In this document: one piece after another, positions 1-12,799 of the stretch
Numbering within the stretch: the first letter of the stretch is position 1
Layout of the letters: each line of letters opens with the position of its first letter
Source: Rhipicephalus microplus
Lineage: Eukaryota > Arthropoda > Arachnida > Ixodida > Ixodidae
DNA length: 64,000 bases
Reading direction: 5' to 3'
NCBI RefSeq assembly: GCF_043290135.1
Contig: NC_134710.1
Span: forward strand, 257,933,592 to 257,997,591
The notes under the pieces: generated by a model
What the model was told of the DNA's origin: nothing
What the model saw: only the letters and a program-made list of their open reading frames with translations
Database searches by the model: none
Made by a program: the position numbers and the translations under genes

Positions 1-351
1 GACAGCGATAACAAGGTCTGAGAGGGAAATTGCCGACAAAAAATAACAAATATGCACGCATTGGCAAAAATGATCTACCTGTGATCGCCGCGGAACTTGC
101 AGAAATAGACGCCCTCGCCGGTATGACAGTTCCTGTGGCACCATACAGCACCTGCAGTGACTTACCGAAGAGAATAAAAACGTGCTAGAAAGAACACGGA
201 ACGCCCAGGACCACGCCAACCATTGGAAGAAAACTAACTCTGCATATGCGCATCGGGCTGTCGGCTGCCCTCGTCAAACAGCGGCAGCGCATGTTTTCCG
301 CTTCGGCACCGTCACAGATAAGAGAACCCGTAGTGGAACTCGCATGGCACT
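1..351. other. No gene seen (ASS intron)
   Basis: Upstream intron sequence. I looked for the preceding ASS exon here and in 625-943 and found none. 770-790 and 835-845 hold C runs. Confidence 0.6.
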
Positions 352-366
352 GTGATTGCTAAACAA

Positions 367-609
367 TTGATTGATTGACATGTGGGGTTTAACGTCCCAA
401 AACCACCATATGATTATCAGAGACGCCGTAGAGGAGGGCACCGTAAATTTCGACCACCTGGGGTTCTTTAACGTGCACCCAAATCTGAGCACACGGGCCT
501 ACAACATTTCCGCCTCCATCGGAAATGCAGCCGCCACATCTGGGATTTGATCCCGCGACCTGCAGGTCAGCAGCCGAGTACCTTAGCCACTAGACCACCG
601 CGGTGGGGC
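367..609 (-). mobile_element. Ruka-type tRNA-derived SINE
   Basis: The tRNA-like head with A/B boxes is at the right end (reverse complement of GGTCTAGTGGCTAAGG) and the TTGATTGATTG tail at the left. It is flanked by a 15-bp target duplication, GTGATTGCTAAACAA at 352-366 and GTGATTGCAAAACAA at 610-624 (one mismatch). Ruka SINEs are known from Rhipicephalus ticks. Confidence 0.93.
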
Positions 610-943
610 GTGATTGCAAAACAAATGTAGTGCTCAGAAGTACTACGCACAACGTGGAATTCAAATGTTACCCTTCAATTATATAAAAAAAGCACTTTTT
701 TTGCAAAAACATAGCGGCTCTCTTCACTTTACTTTTTGAGCTTATTATTATGCTCCTATCGGATGTTTTGGCGCCCCCCCCCCCGGGGCAGATTTGAATG
801 GAGCCACTATGGTACTATGTCGATTTTTTTTTCGCCCCCCGCCCCATCGGTGATGGGTAAAACTTGAGACTTTCTGAGACCTGCATGGTTAAACTACCCT
901 AACCCCGCCACCTCTATCCCCCTTTGTCTTATTTCTCATTTAG

Positions 944-1028
944 GTAAACCTGTCAAGGTCAGCAACGTCTCCAACGGGACTCAGAAGACAGACGCCCTCG
1001 AGTTGTTCCTGTACTTGAATGAAGTAGG
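944..1028 (+). CDS. ASS: ASS exon (KPVKV...YLNEVG)
   Basis: First ASS exon in the window. Acceptor is TTTAG at 939-943; the donor is GTATGG from 1029. It begins with two bases completing a Gly codon from an upstream exon and ends with two bases of a Gly codon completed at 14824. The 28 residues match the segment of animal ASS preceding the [13 protein letters not shown] block. The TTATTTCTCATTTAG tract just before is pyrimidine rich, as expected of a 3' splice site. Confidence 0.92.
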
Positions 1029-4000
1029 GTATGGAGATTTCGTTTATCATTAAAGTCTTATCTACATTTAAAACTATGAAAGCTCGTAGTCAATGCTGAA
1101 TGTCAACCTGTGAAATACGGTGCCACGAGTCTGTAGAATGGGTAGATTAACGGGCGTTTGTGCTCACGGGTTCTCAGTTCGTCACTGAACAAATGATTTT
1201 TGAAGCTACTGGTAAATAAACGAGGCGATACAGCAGCCTACCTACGAAAGAAGCGCATGGTGCAAGGAAAAAGCTGAAAATAAAATATTGAACTTTGCTC
1301 TATATAAACTGGAGCGTATCTTTTTGAGCAAAGAGTTACTCCAAATTAATGCATAATAGAAAGTCATGCTTGAATTATTTTTGTGGAAATAACGAGGAGT
1401 ATTTATTAAAATAAGCATTTCTTTAGGCGATAAATTTCTGCTGAAAATTTGGTGGTGCATTTTTTCATCCCTACAATAAACACCAAATTTTTTTTTTGAA
1501 GTCGGGCGTAGCCACTTGAACTGTTCCTACATACTAGATCACAATAGTTTATGATTGAAACGAAAAGTTGGTGGTGGTGAGTGGGCTACGAATTTGCTCC
1601 TAAACTTGCTCTATTCATCTTGATAATGATACTTCCTATAGATTTTGATTTATCCGGTTTAGAGGGATCAGACAGAAACAACAATATCAATATTTAGCGT
1701 TTGGCTGAGCACAAGGTCGCGGTTTTGATTTACAACCGTCGAGTATGCATTCCGATCAAAATGCAGAAAAGCAAAAAAAGAAGGCTTCTGTGAATCAATG
1801 TGCGCATTGAATAGACAGTTTTAAAGAAATCCGAGGACCTCGAGTGGGTGCTCAAAGCACTATGGGAAAAGTGTGTGGCCAAACAAACAAACTGAGAAGG
1901 GGTTTATTGGCGTGTGTTGCGACGGCGGCTTTACGATGAAAACACGATCGGGACAGAGCAACCCTTAGGCAGATGCTGGCGACGATCAGCACGAGGCGAG
2001 CGAGAGGAGCCCAGAACCCAGTACCCAAGCGGTGACGATGCATGCTGCTTGCCAACGATGCGTTTGCTTCTTCACAAAACAAACAAACAAACAAAAACGT
2101 GCCACCGCTTGGTGACCATTATTAAACCCTAAATACTACACATGTCTGAATGCACCTGTATGTTAGAAGTGTGGCAGCTTGGGCTAGTAGGTATGGCATG
2201 ACGATAGTTATAGCGCGAGAACAAAACGACGACAGAGTCCTTCGTGTTTTTCTTGTCTCTGTGTCGTCGTTTTGTTCTCGCGTTATAACTATCGGCGCAC
2301 CTGTATGTATTTCTAGACATGAAGTGCGAAAGAAATAATGGAGTCAGTACATTACCGAGCGGATGTGTATGGCGGATGGAGCAGTTAAGCGGCATGCAAG
2401 TTATAACGTGTCGATGCATCAAGTCAAAATGTGCTATTGTGAGCAATGTGAAATGGAACACAGAATTCATAACTATTCAATGGTTACTTGTTCACAAACA
2501 ATTCATTGTCCTTGATCGGGCTGAAACAGGCTGCAGAGAGTGAACGCACAAGAAAGACGTTTTAGCGTTCACTTACAGAGACGATTATTTGATTTTAATA
2601 ACAAGTGAAGCGCTGTACAAAGAAGCGAACACATTCTAAACGTGTTTAAAAAAAAGGGGATGGGACCATAGAATTAATATGTAAGAGGGTTTGGTCTGAT
2701 AATTTGTAATTTCTTGGCATATGCATGATGCTTCTAGTTTCTAAGTTTTACCAAACATGTTTCCAGGTGGTATATTCTGGGCTCAACGCAAGTGGTGTTC
2801 AATTTTGTGTCGACGCATTGAAATATTTTGAAACGAAGAATTGATTGATTGATTTGTGGGGTTTAACGTCTCAAAACCACCATATGATTATGAGAGATGC
2901 CGTAGTGGAGGGCTCCGGAGATTTCGACCACCTGGGGTTCTCTAACGTGCACCCAAATCTGAGTACACGGGGCTACACCAGTTCCGCCTCCATCGGAAAT
3001 GCAGCCGCCACAGCTGGGATTTGATCCCGCGACCTGCGGGTCAGCAGCTGAGTACCTTAGCCACTAGACCACCGTGGCGGGGCAAAACGGAGAATTGTAA
3101 AATCATGCTTACGCATGGGATAAAAAAAAAAAAAAACTTGCGCACATATCATGAGCAATAGTTTTCAGCTGCAAATTGATCGTCTCAAACAGGAGGGGTA
3201 TCCTACTTATCGTGGCATCGGTTTACGAAAATCAGTTGGCACTGTAAAGAAAAATAAATACAGACGTCCTTCACCAGAGAATAATGAAGAAGCTAGAAAT
3301 ATTGCAGTTATTTCCCATATGTATAACAAGTCGCATGGCCTGAAGAAGGTAGGGCAGTGACGTGGGGTGAGGGTTGTCTTTGGCACCCCAAATAAGCTGA
3401 GCCACATTTGTTCTAAAGACCTCAAGGGTCTGCACTAAAGAAAGTGGTTAGGGCCATGCGAATTGTTTTGTCAGTTGTGCAGGAGTTTAATGCAAGTTTC
3501 ATTTTTCTTTTGTTTCCGTGTACTATGGTGAGCAGTATGGGCTCCGACACGCGAGTATGGGGCAAATAGCCTCAAAACTGAGACAACGTGATACGTGAAT
3601 GGCTCTGCCTAAACCGGAGGGAAAATGAGGTCGCTCTTCCGCTCACTGTTGGCACTCCCACATGATCGTTGCTGCGGAACGGCCGCAAATCGCGCGCCAT
3701 CAGCCGCTGGCAATACTAACACGAAAAAAAAATTCACCAAAAAACAAAATAAGTGAAGGATGCGCGCCAAAATGCTCAGCGACCACCACCTATATGTAAT
3801 AAAAGCATGACCTGTGCCTCATGGCAGGCTACGCCATAGCCGATATCTTTGTAGCTGCATATCTCGATGAGCCAATATTGATAATGACTGTGCTGGTTGA
3901 GGTGAGTTCACATCACCGCTAGCACCCACCGACACACTTTAACTGCATTTTGCCGCAAAGGTATCAAGGCGGGAGTGTCAACAGCTAAAGGAAGTGCGGT

Positions 4001-7000
4001 GCCCTCTCCATTTTGTTTCGACAGCGGCCACTGCGGACCATTTCATTTTCAATTTATTTACCCTCAACGCCATGTGGCAATATAGAGGGGAGTTATTACA
4101 AGTTTACAAGGAAGAAAATACAGCATGAAAATAAGTTATTCAAAAAACAAAAACTACTCATTACACTATATTAGCTGCGTAAGGACAATGACTTCAATAC
4201 AATATAAACATAATACATAAAATACATAACATAATGCTTTGTACACTTATTAATTATACAAAATTAGTTAATTCTTGACGGAAAAGATGGTTTTTAGTAA
4301 GAGTTACAATGTTTTCCGGTAGATGGTTCTAATCTGCTGATGTACGAAGTATGAATGATCGATAAAAGCACTGCGAGTTGCATAATGCAATGCCAACCTT
4401 ATGACGATAGTCAATACGATGAGATATGTACTGAGGATTGAGGATTAGTTGGTCATGAAGGGCTGGATGAAGGAATATTTTGTGAAAAGTGGTCAGGCGG
4501 GATATTTTACGACGGTATGCAAGGGAAGGGAGGCCTAGGTTTGATTTCATTGAAGTTATACTGGCAATGCAATTCTAGTTGGACAGTATGAAATGGACGG
4601 ACTTATTCTGTACAAGTTCTAGTGAAGTGATCAAGCTATCGTGGTAAGGATCTCGCACAGAAGAGGCATATTCGAGTTTGGATCTTACCAATGTTTTATA
4701 TCAGAGCAATTTTAATGCTGATGGTGCTTTTGAAAAGTTACGACGTATGTAGCCTAACATGCGATTGGCATTATTAGTAATGTATTCGATGTGAGGTGCC
4801 CAAGATATATATAATATATATATATACAGTAAAAATTTTTACACCCAGAAGGGTGTAAATGAGCTTGTCCCATGGACGACACCCTAAGGGTGTTAATTCA
4901 GCACCTTCCAAAAAGGGTGCTTTTCCATGCACCCTTAGAATAGGGTGTACATGTAAAAAAACTGTAGGGTGTTAAAAAACACCCTTAAGAAAGGGTGCCT
5001 TCGATGTCCATCACTTTTTTAGCACCCTCTGAGGAGGGTGCGAGAAGGGTGCACAAGGGTGTTGAGTGCCCATGGCAGGGGTGGCGACTTCTGCCACCAA
5101 TAGATATCAGCATGCACTGATTAAACACTATTTGAAGAAAGTGGTCCTGTTTATCGATGGTGCACCACCTGTCGAGCTCCCTTCATTGCGTGTGGGCAAA
5201 AATATAAACGCGTACAATCGTGTATGAACTTGTGCTGGATCTATATATACTTCAGTGTATATGCATAATGTGCGTTACAGAAAATGAAGCCTTGCTGCCC
5301 TTGCATATTGCGTTTATTTAATAGGCAAATAAAACAGAAGCCCCGCCGCGGTGGTCTAGTGGCTAAGGTACTCGGCTGCTGACCCGCAGGGCGCGGGTTC
5401 GAATCCCGGCTGCGGCGGCTGCATTTCCGATGGAGGCGGAAATGTTGTAGGCCCGTGTGCTCAGATTTGGGTGCACGTTAAAGAACCCCAGGTGGTCTAA
5501 ATTTCCGGAGCCCTCCACTACGGCGTCTCTCATAATCATAGAGTGGTTTTGGGACGTTAAACCCCACATATCAATCAATCAATCAAGTAAAACAGAAACT
5601 TTTCTTCTGCCACACAACTTTTCACCAGATATACGTTCATGTATACATACACTACACATGCAACACCTCAAATGTTTATTATATTTTTTCAGTTTCACTT
5701 TATTGACAATTCTTTGCAACATACAATTACACTGGTTTCAGTTTAGTATACTGCTTCAAGTACATAGAGACTACAAATGAAATACACGCTAATATATCCC
5801 TATAATTCTTTCAGGTATCTACAATCCCAGTGGTTTCCAGTTTAATACTCCTTGGTGTACACAATCGGTTAATAGGAATGAAATACAGGCAAATATATAC
5901 TTATGATTCTTTCAAATATATACAATCACCACGATTTCACTATATACGCCTTCATGTACACAATCGTTCGCAAGAAGTGATGCACACAAAAATATATATG
6001 GATAGTGTTTTCAAATGTATACAATCACAGTGGTTTAAGCTTTGTATTCCTGGATGTATAACAATTGGTTATGAGAAATGATGTACATGCAATCATATAT
6101 GGGTTTTCACACATATAACTTTAGTGAATACTTAAGAAACCAATACAATGATCAGAAACACAATATGCTAAAAACGAACACAAAACTGAGTCAGGACACA
6201 CAAAAAACAAAAGAGGTAATGCATAATTATGGCTAATGACACAGCTGGGTCACTTTATGCCAAATGTCCCAGCCATTTCGGCAACCATCTCAAATGTATT
6301 CGAAAAACTCGTGCTGCATTGAAAATTGTGAACTTCTGGAATATTTAGGAGAGGAAAAATATTTGGTCACGTGGCTGCCTTCTGAACTTTCTGGAATGCC
6401 GTCTAGGTGTTGTATGTGAAAAATTTTATTTTAAAAGCACCGCTCCTTCTTTCCATACGAAACTCCGTCTACGTGTTACGTAACAAGAGCTTAATTTGTG
6501 AGAGTTGGTTCATCGTGGTTGTGTGCTAGTCACAGCGCTACAACTTTAGGAAGAGACAGAAAGGACAGGAAAGAGCACAGACTGTCAACTGAATTTAATG
6601 AATGTGCTACGAGCGCTTTTATACGGAGTACAAGAACCGTGTTCATGCGCGACGACACGTGTGAGCACTACAAAATAACTTTAACTGTGAAAAGAATACT
6701 CCCTCTCGGAAAGGATAAGTGAACGTGTAGTGATGCACTGATCATTGGTTTACCTGATAAAAAATATTTCTACAAACGTTAAATTGGCATTAAGTAAACC
6801 TATTCTAGTGACGAATGGGGCAAGATTGACTATTCCTGTTGCTGTTTAGTACACACACTTTTGAAAGCTTGCAAGGGGTGGAAAAGAAAACGCTAATATC
6901 ATATCTGCTGGCTATTTTTCTAGTTGTGAGACACGTGATGTGGTATAACATGCAAAGGTTTTGGTCATTGTTTTTTGTTGGTCCTGTCTTCTTTAACTTT

Positions 7001-10000
7001 ACTTTCTGCAGGAGGGTTTTGCAAACGGGTGTGAAGATTCTGTTGGGATACCCAGCATCTTTTAGTCTTTTAATCTGGTTTTTAAGCCTGACCTCACCCT
7101 TGTGCTAACATGACTTCTGAAGGGTGGCCTGAATACATGTGGTATCAATTCCTCTTTCTATTAATTTTGAATGCCCACTATCAAAAGGCAGAACATTCTT
7201 AGCACTCCTGGGCTGATAGCACCAGCCAATACCCCAACAGCATCATCACACTTGTTTGCGAAACCCTCCTGCAGAAAGTAAAGTTAAAGGAAACAGGACC
7301 AAAAGAAAAAGAGAATGACCAATCACCTTTGCATGTCACATGATACTACGTACATAAGGTGTCTCACAATTTTAGGAAAAGAGCCAGCAGATATGACATT
7401 GTTGTTTTCCACCCCTTGCAAGCTTTCAAAAGTGCATGTCCTTACAGCAACAGGAATAGTCAATCTTGCACCATTCGTCACTAGAATAGGTTTACTGAAT
7501 GCCAATCTAATGTGTATGAGATACCGCTAACACGTGGAAAAGTAAACATAGGACAAACTGGGCAATGCTTCAATGATCAAGCAAGACAGCATGCTTCAAA
7601 TGTTAAGAAGGGCTATAGTAGTCTCATGGCCGGACACCGTAAAGAATGTAAGTGTAGTCCTAGGTTTCATAAAACACGGTTTTTGAAAAAAAAAGCAAGC
7701 AGAAAATGAGAGATTTTAGAACTCTTTATCAGGAAGGCCAAGGATCAATGCATCAATACACCTTCAGTTATCTTTTCCGAAAAAGAGTATTCTTTTCTCG
7801 GTTAAAATTATTTTGTCATTGTCACACATGTGTTGTTGCAGATGAGCCCTGGTCTTGTGCTCAGTATAAAAACGCTCGTAGCACCTTCAATAAAATTCAG
7901 TTGACAGCGCTCTTTCCTGTCCTTTTTGCGATAAGATTTTTATTACAGAAAAGAATTTCATTTTCTTACAGTTTAGGTATAATGATGAGTTTTCATTGTA
8001 TCACGACATGGAGCAAATTGCATCTCAATACGGACAAAAATCACGATTTTGTGAAATTCGTGATATTTTCTCGTATATTTCAGCAGCTTGAGAGGTATAA
8101 AGATATTTTTTCCTCAGAATATACCTTCTGTGGAGTAAGTATTCACTGCTCAGATATTCATACAAAGTGCAATATTGCAATAAAAAATGCAAACATAACA
8201 CATTTTGGCTTTATTCTTGGAAGCGAATGTGGCAAAAAAATTGCACTATTATTATTGAGCATCAAATACCTTACAGAAGCACATTTACTTAAGAGGTAGA
8301 CCGAATCTGCTTTAGAAAAAATAAGCGGTAGTTTTAAAACGAAATTTTCCACAAACAGCACACAGACGGCATTATGCCAGGAAGTTATAAGCCAGCCACA
8401 TGAACAAAACTTTTTTTCTCGCTGAAGTATTCTAGCAGTTCACTGTTTTCAACGCAGTAAGTCAGCACATTTTTTTTTTCAAATACAATTCAGATGGTCG
8501 CCAAAGTGGCTGGGACGTTTGGCATGGAATGGTCCAGCTATATTTAAGCAAAATAACTTACACAAATAACAATATTTGTTCATCTACCATGAACACACTA
8601 AAAAAAGTTGTTCAGGCATTGTGACACTAAAATTTTCAGCGTCGTACTGCCTGAACAACTTCTTTGATAAACTCCAAACTCACGCCAAGAAAAAGCCGCT
8701 CAATCACGGTGGTTGTTAAAGGCCTTGCGGCCGTAGACAATGTTGAAAATAAAAAAAAAATCAACTCATCAGTGCTGTCACTCCTTCTTCGTCCTTACTG
8801 ACACGGAAGATTTTTCGGTTATCCATGTGGAGGTTCAGGAAGTAGGCTTGCTCTAGGCTGGGTCCAGGGTAGACTACGCAGGACGTCAGCGGCACCCTCT
8901 CATCCTGTAATAAGAGCAAATATGACTTCTCATAAAAAATTTTCGTGCTGTTCTGGCAGCACCATATATAAAGAATGTGTAGTGTGTATCCTTCGAAATG
9001 GCGTGTAATTGACATTACACTGAACTCGAAGCATACAACCCATACATTCCAAAAATTTCGTATGATAAAGATAAGAGTTTTCCAGCATACAGCAAATTCC
9101 CGAAATGAGGTGAAGTGTAAGACTACAGCTCAAAAATGGCACTTACGAAAGCCTGAACTCACTTAAGAATCAAATTCCTTCTAGGGTAGTGAGCTAGTGT
9201 GAAAAACAATTCTTGTACAACGTTTAGAACATGTAGCATTGCTCAAAACGCACAAGAAACTTACCTCTTCATGTACAAACAGTGAAGACATCTCTGCTTC
9301 TCTTTTACATGAGAACAAATGATCTTGGGCGTGGCACTAGCGAAGAGGTCTGCAAAAAAAAGTAAAAGATTTACTGACTTTATTCACGCCCCTAACAATC
9401 TGAGGAATTGTTACAAGTCACCAATCAGTGCAATTCTGACTGCCTCTATAAGGGAATCAAAAATGAACAATTTTCTCGTTCTTTCTACTCTCACAAGACG
9501 CTCCGTCAATGGAATCTAATCCAAATTTGACGCTGTGCTTCCTATTTGCCTGCTTTCTAGACGTAGGGCTGCGAACATGTGTTTTGTGCACCTAATCTAG
9601 CACAGAAATTCGTCATCTATAATTCAATCATCTTAATTCATTGTAATTTGATAAAAGGTGTGATATCTCGTCCAGTTTTTAAAGAGTTGCGGGCCTGCAA
9701 TAGGCACTGCCTTGCACGTATGAAAGTACTTCTTTAAAAAAAAATTCAAAGCTTGCTTTCAGAAAAAGCGTCTGGCATATTTCGACAACCAAGCCCATCC
9801 TCTGATTGCAATCAGGGGCACGCTATTAGCGATTATTGACTACGAGATTTACAAACGTAACCCGTGCCTAAATACTCAGTTAAACACAATCACGCAAGTA
9901 AGAGCGCTCGAACGACACCAACGCGCGCGGACGACTACGTTGCAGCAGCCATGACTTATGCTAGAGAAACCGCACATAGCTCCAACAGTCACGTATACTT

Positions 10001-12762
10001 TCTCGATTCTGTTATAACGCCGAACATTATCGCAGATGAAAGCGAAGCACGAAAACAGCAAACAGAAACGAGGGAAAACAACGCACGGTGATGGCCACAA
10101 CAACGCGCCTTTGGAAGTCTGCTAGATCTTTCCCTGTTGCTGGTGGCACTTGTCCTAAATAGCTTAAAAGACCGAGGCGCACGTGCTGGGAGCATCGCGG
10201 CATATCAGCACCTCCAACTATACCGTCTTTAAGCAAAAAAAAAAAAAAGCCATTTCGCACAGTGCGCCTTTGTACATAATTTTTGCTTTTTCTTTCTTTT
10301 TTTGCGCTTACACCTACAGAAGCACGTTGCACATATGAGTATTAATAGAAATGTTATTACGATGTAGCCCAAAGCACATCTTAAAACAATATCAATCACT
10401 TTGTGCAGTGTAGAGACAATGTGCGATCAGCAACTAATCCCGCCCTTGTTAAGTGATCACATCACTCACTGTATGAGTGATGCAGGCACTTACACAACAT
10501 CGCGCATAGCAGTGTGAACTCGTTAAGTCCCACGTTTAATCGGGCATCTGCAACAGGCCCGCGAACGCATGCTGTTGTAAATGGCTGGCAGCCTACTTCG
10601 GCAGAGCTGCTGCAGGCGCCCAGCTAGCGCTGTATGATTACTATTTACGAAAACAGTACACTCACCGTTAACAGGCCCACGTTGTCCGTGTCCGCCACTC
10701 TATGAATATTCCTTAATCCGAGCGTCACTTCGAACACGGTGTCATGCGTGACCACCATTGAATATGCGCCTGTTCGCTAGAACACACACAGCGACCAAGA
10801 CCCCCGACCAACGCAACGCATTTGAAAGACTGATGAGACAGAGAGGGCAACACTGAGAGAGAGAAGGAGGAGGCACTGGCGGCGGCGTGGCGGCGCCGCC
10901 GCTGTCGACGCAGGTGTCCGGTGACGCAACTCTTCGCTTATCTACGCCGCCGTTGCGGGAGCAACGCTGGCCGGGTTAAGCAGGGGGGGGGGGGGGGAGC
11001 GGCAAACCCGCCAAGACGGCGCCGAAAGGCAAACGCTATGGCGCATACGGCGGACGGCCGTTCAACGCGGAATGACTCCTTGTAAACGGCCACTCTCCTT
11101 CCAGCCAGTCGCACAGCGACGCAGGTTATTTACCAGCCTCGGGTTCTTTGAGTATTTTGACGGAATGCGATTGCAGTGGGCGAAAAATAGTGAAGCAAAA
11201 CTTGCGCAAAACAAAGCGCACCATGGAATGGCCAGAAACAATAATTATTTCGTCCTCGGTGGCATTAGCGGGAGAGCATCGCTACACCTTTTTCCAGAGA
11301 AATTTCTTTTTGCATTGTCTGTGTCAGGCGATTCCGCGTATGGTGCCGCAAACACTGAATGCGTAGTCGAAGCTGGAACAAATTAATTCACAGTAGCGGA
11401 TGTTTAGAAGGCTTGTCATGCACCGCGAAACGTGCCGAGGTTGTTATAACAAACTTTTTGCTGACCACATGATCAGCACATAATTCCATATGGTTGGCCA
11501 ATCAGCTAGCTAAGCACCTGTAGCAAAGGCAGGGCACGTTCTTGTTAAACGTTGTTAATATAAACGATGGTTGTGCATAAGTGCAGTGACAGCTTTCCGT
11601 GTGAATTGGTCATAACCCACGTTTTCGAGCGTAGAAGCGCCTCAACGGAGCTAATCAGTTACCACAGCAAGTTCGTAAGCAATGATGAGGTACGAAAATG
11701 TGCAGCTGTTTTCCATGTACTGAACAGTTAGTGTACAGTGCTTTGACCACCGCCATTTCTTAAGCCACCTCCCATATAGACTCCCAGTCTGAACAGGTGT
11801 GGGACCTTAAACACTAAGAAGCAGTGCCCCCCCCCCCCCACACACACACGAAATTTAAGGGCGCACGGGCTGATGCACACGCATACTTATTCACAGGCGC
11901 ACACACATACACGTATACACACATACGGCAACACACACACGCGACCGTAAACGCACGCATGCATGGGCATACACATGTGCACAGGCACGCTTAACACAAG
12001 CACGGACTCGCACATACACGCGCACGCACACATGCACGGGTGTACACACAATCGCGCTTACACGCGAACACATGCGCAGGCTCACGCACACACACCCATA
12101 CTCGGGCGAACATTATGTTCCTGTATATAGTCCACAGCGAACATGTAGCTTATAACCAACGCTAAGGTGAGCTTTCGTAACGTGGATTGCAGTTAATTGC
12201 CATTATAGATGAAACGCGATTTGCTTCTGCTGGTATTCTGCTGTATTCGGAGAGCACCTTCACACATTCTAAGTCAATTAGGCCGTCATTTAACGCAAGG
12301 TCCACATACTCGTGCAGTAGCTACGCTGCTCGGCCGCCAATCCGAAGGTCGCGGGTTCGATGCCGGCCGTGGCAGTCAAATTCAGATGAAGGCGAAAAGG
12401 TAGAAGCCTGTGCACTGCGCGATATCAGCGCCCATTAAAGAACACCAAATGGTCAAAATCTCTAGAGCATTCAACTACGACGACCCTCATATTCATATCG
12501 AGGTTTTTGAGACGTAAAATACCAAATATTATAATTATGTGTTCTTCTTATGCTGCATATTCCATGTGATGAATCGTCACCTACACCCTTCTCAGGCACA
12601 AAAGCACCCTTAGAGCCTATTTTAGGGTGCTATCGAGGCAAGCACCCAAACAAATGGGTGCTTTTTTTTCAATCGACCATTTATGGGGGTTAAAGGGTGT
12701 TGCAAAAGGTGCTTTCTCGTAAAAGCACCCTGTTTACACCCTTTTGGGTGTAAAAATTTTTA

Positions 12763-12799
<37 letters not shown>

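Noticed and set aside
5363..5578. Identical 71-residue frame in two places (also 44797-45012)
   Set aside because: It is the antisense or sense reading of the Ruka SINE, not a gene.
11072..11386. 104-codon + strand frame downstream of the GC-rich block
   Set aside because: No domain, no splice or initiation context, and composition similar to the flanks; overlapping frames are equally open.
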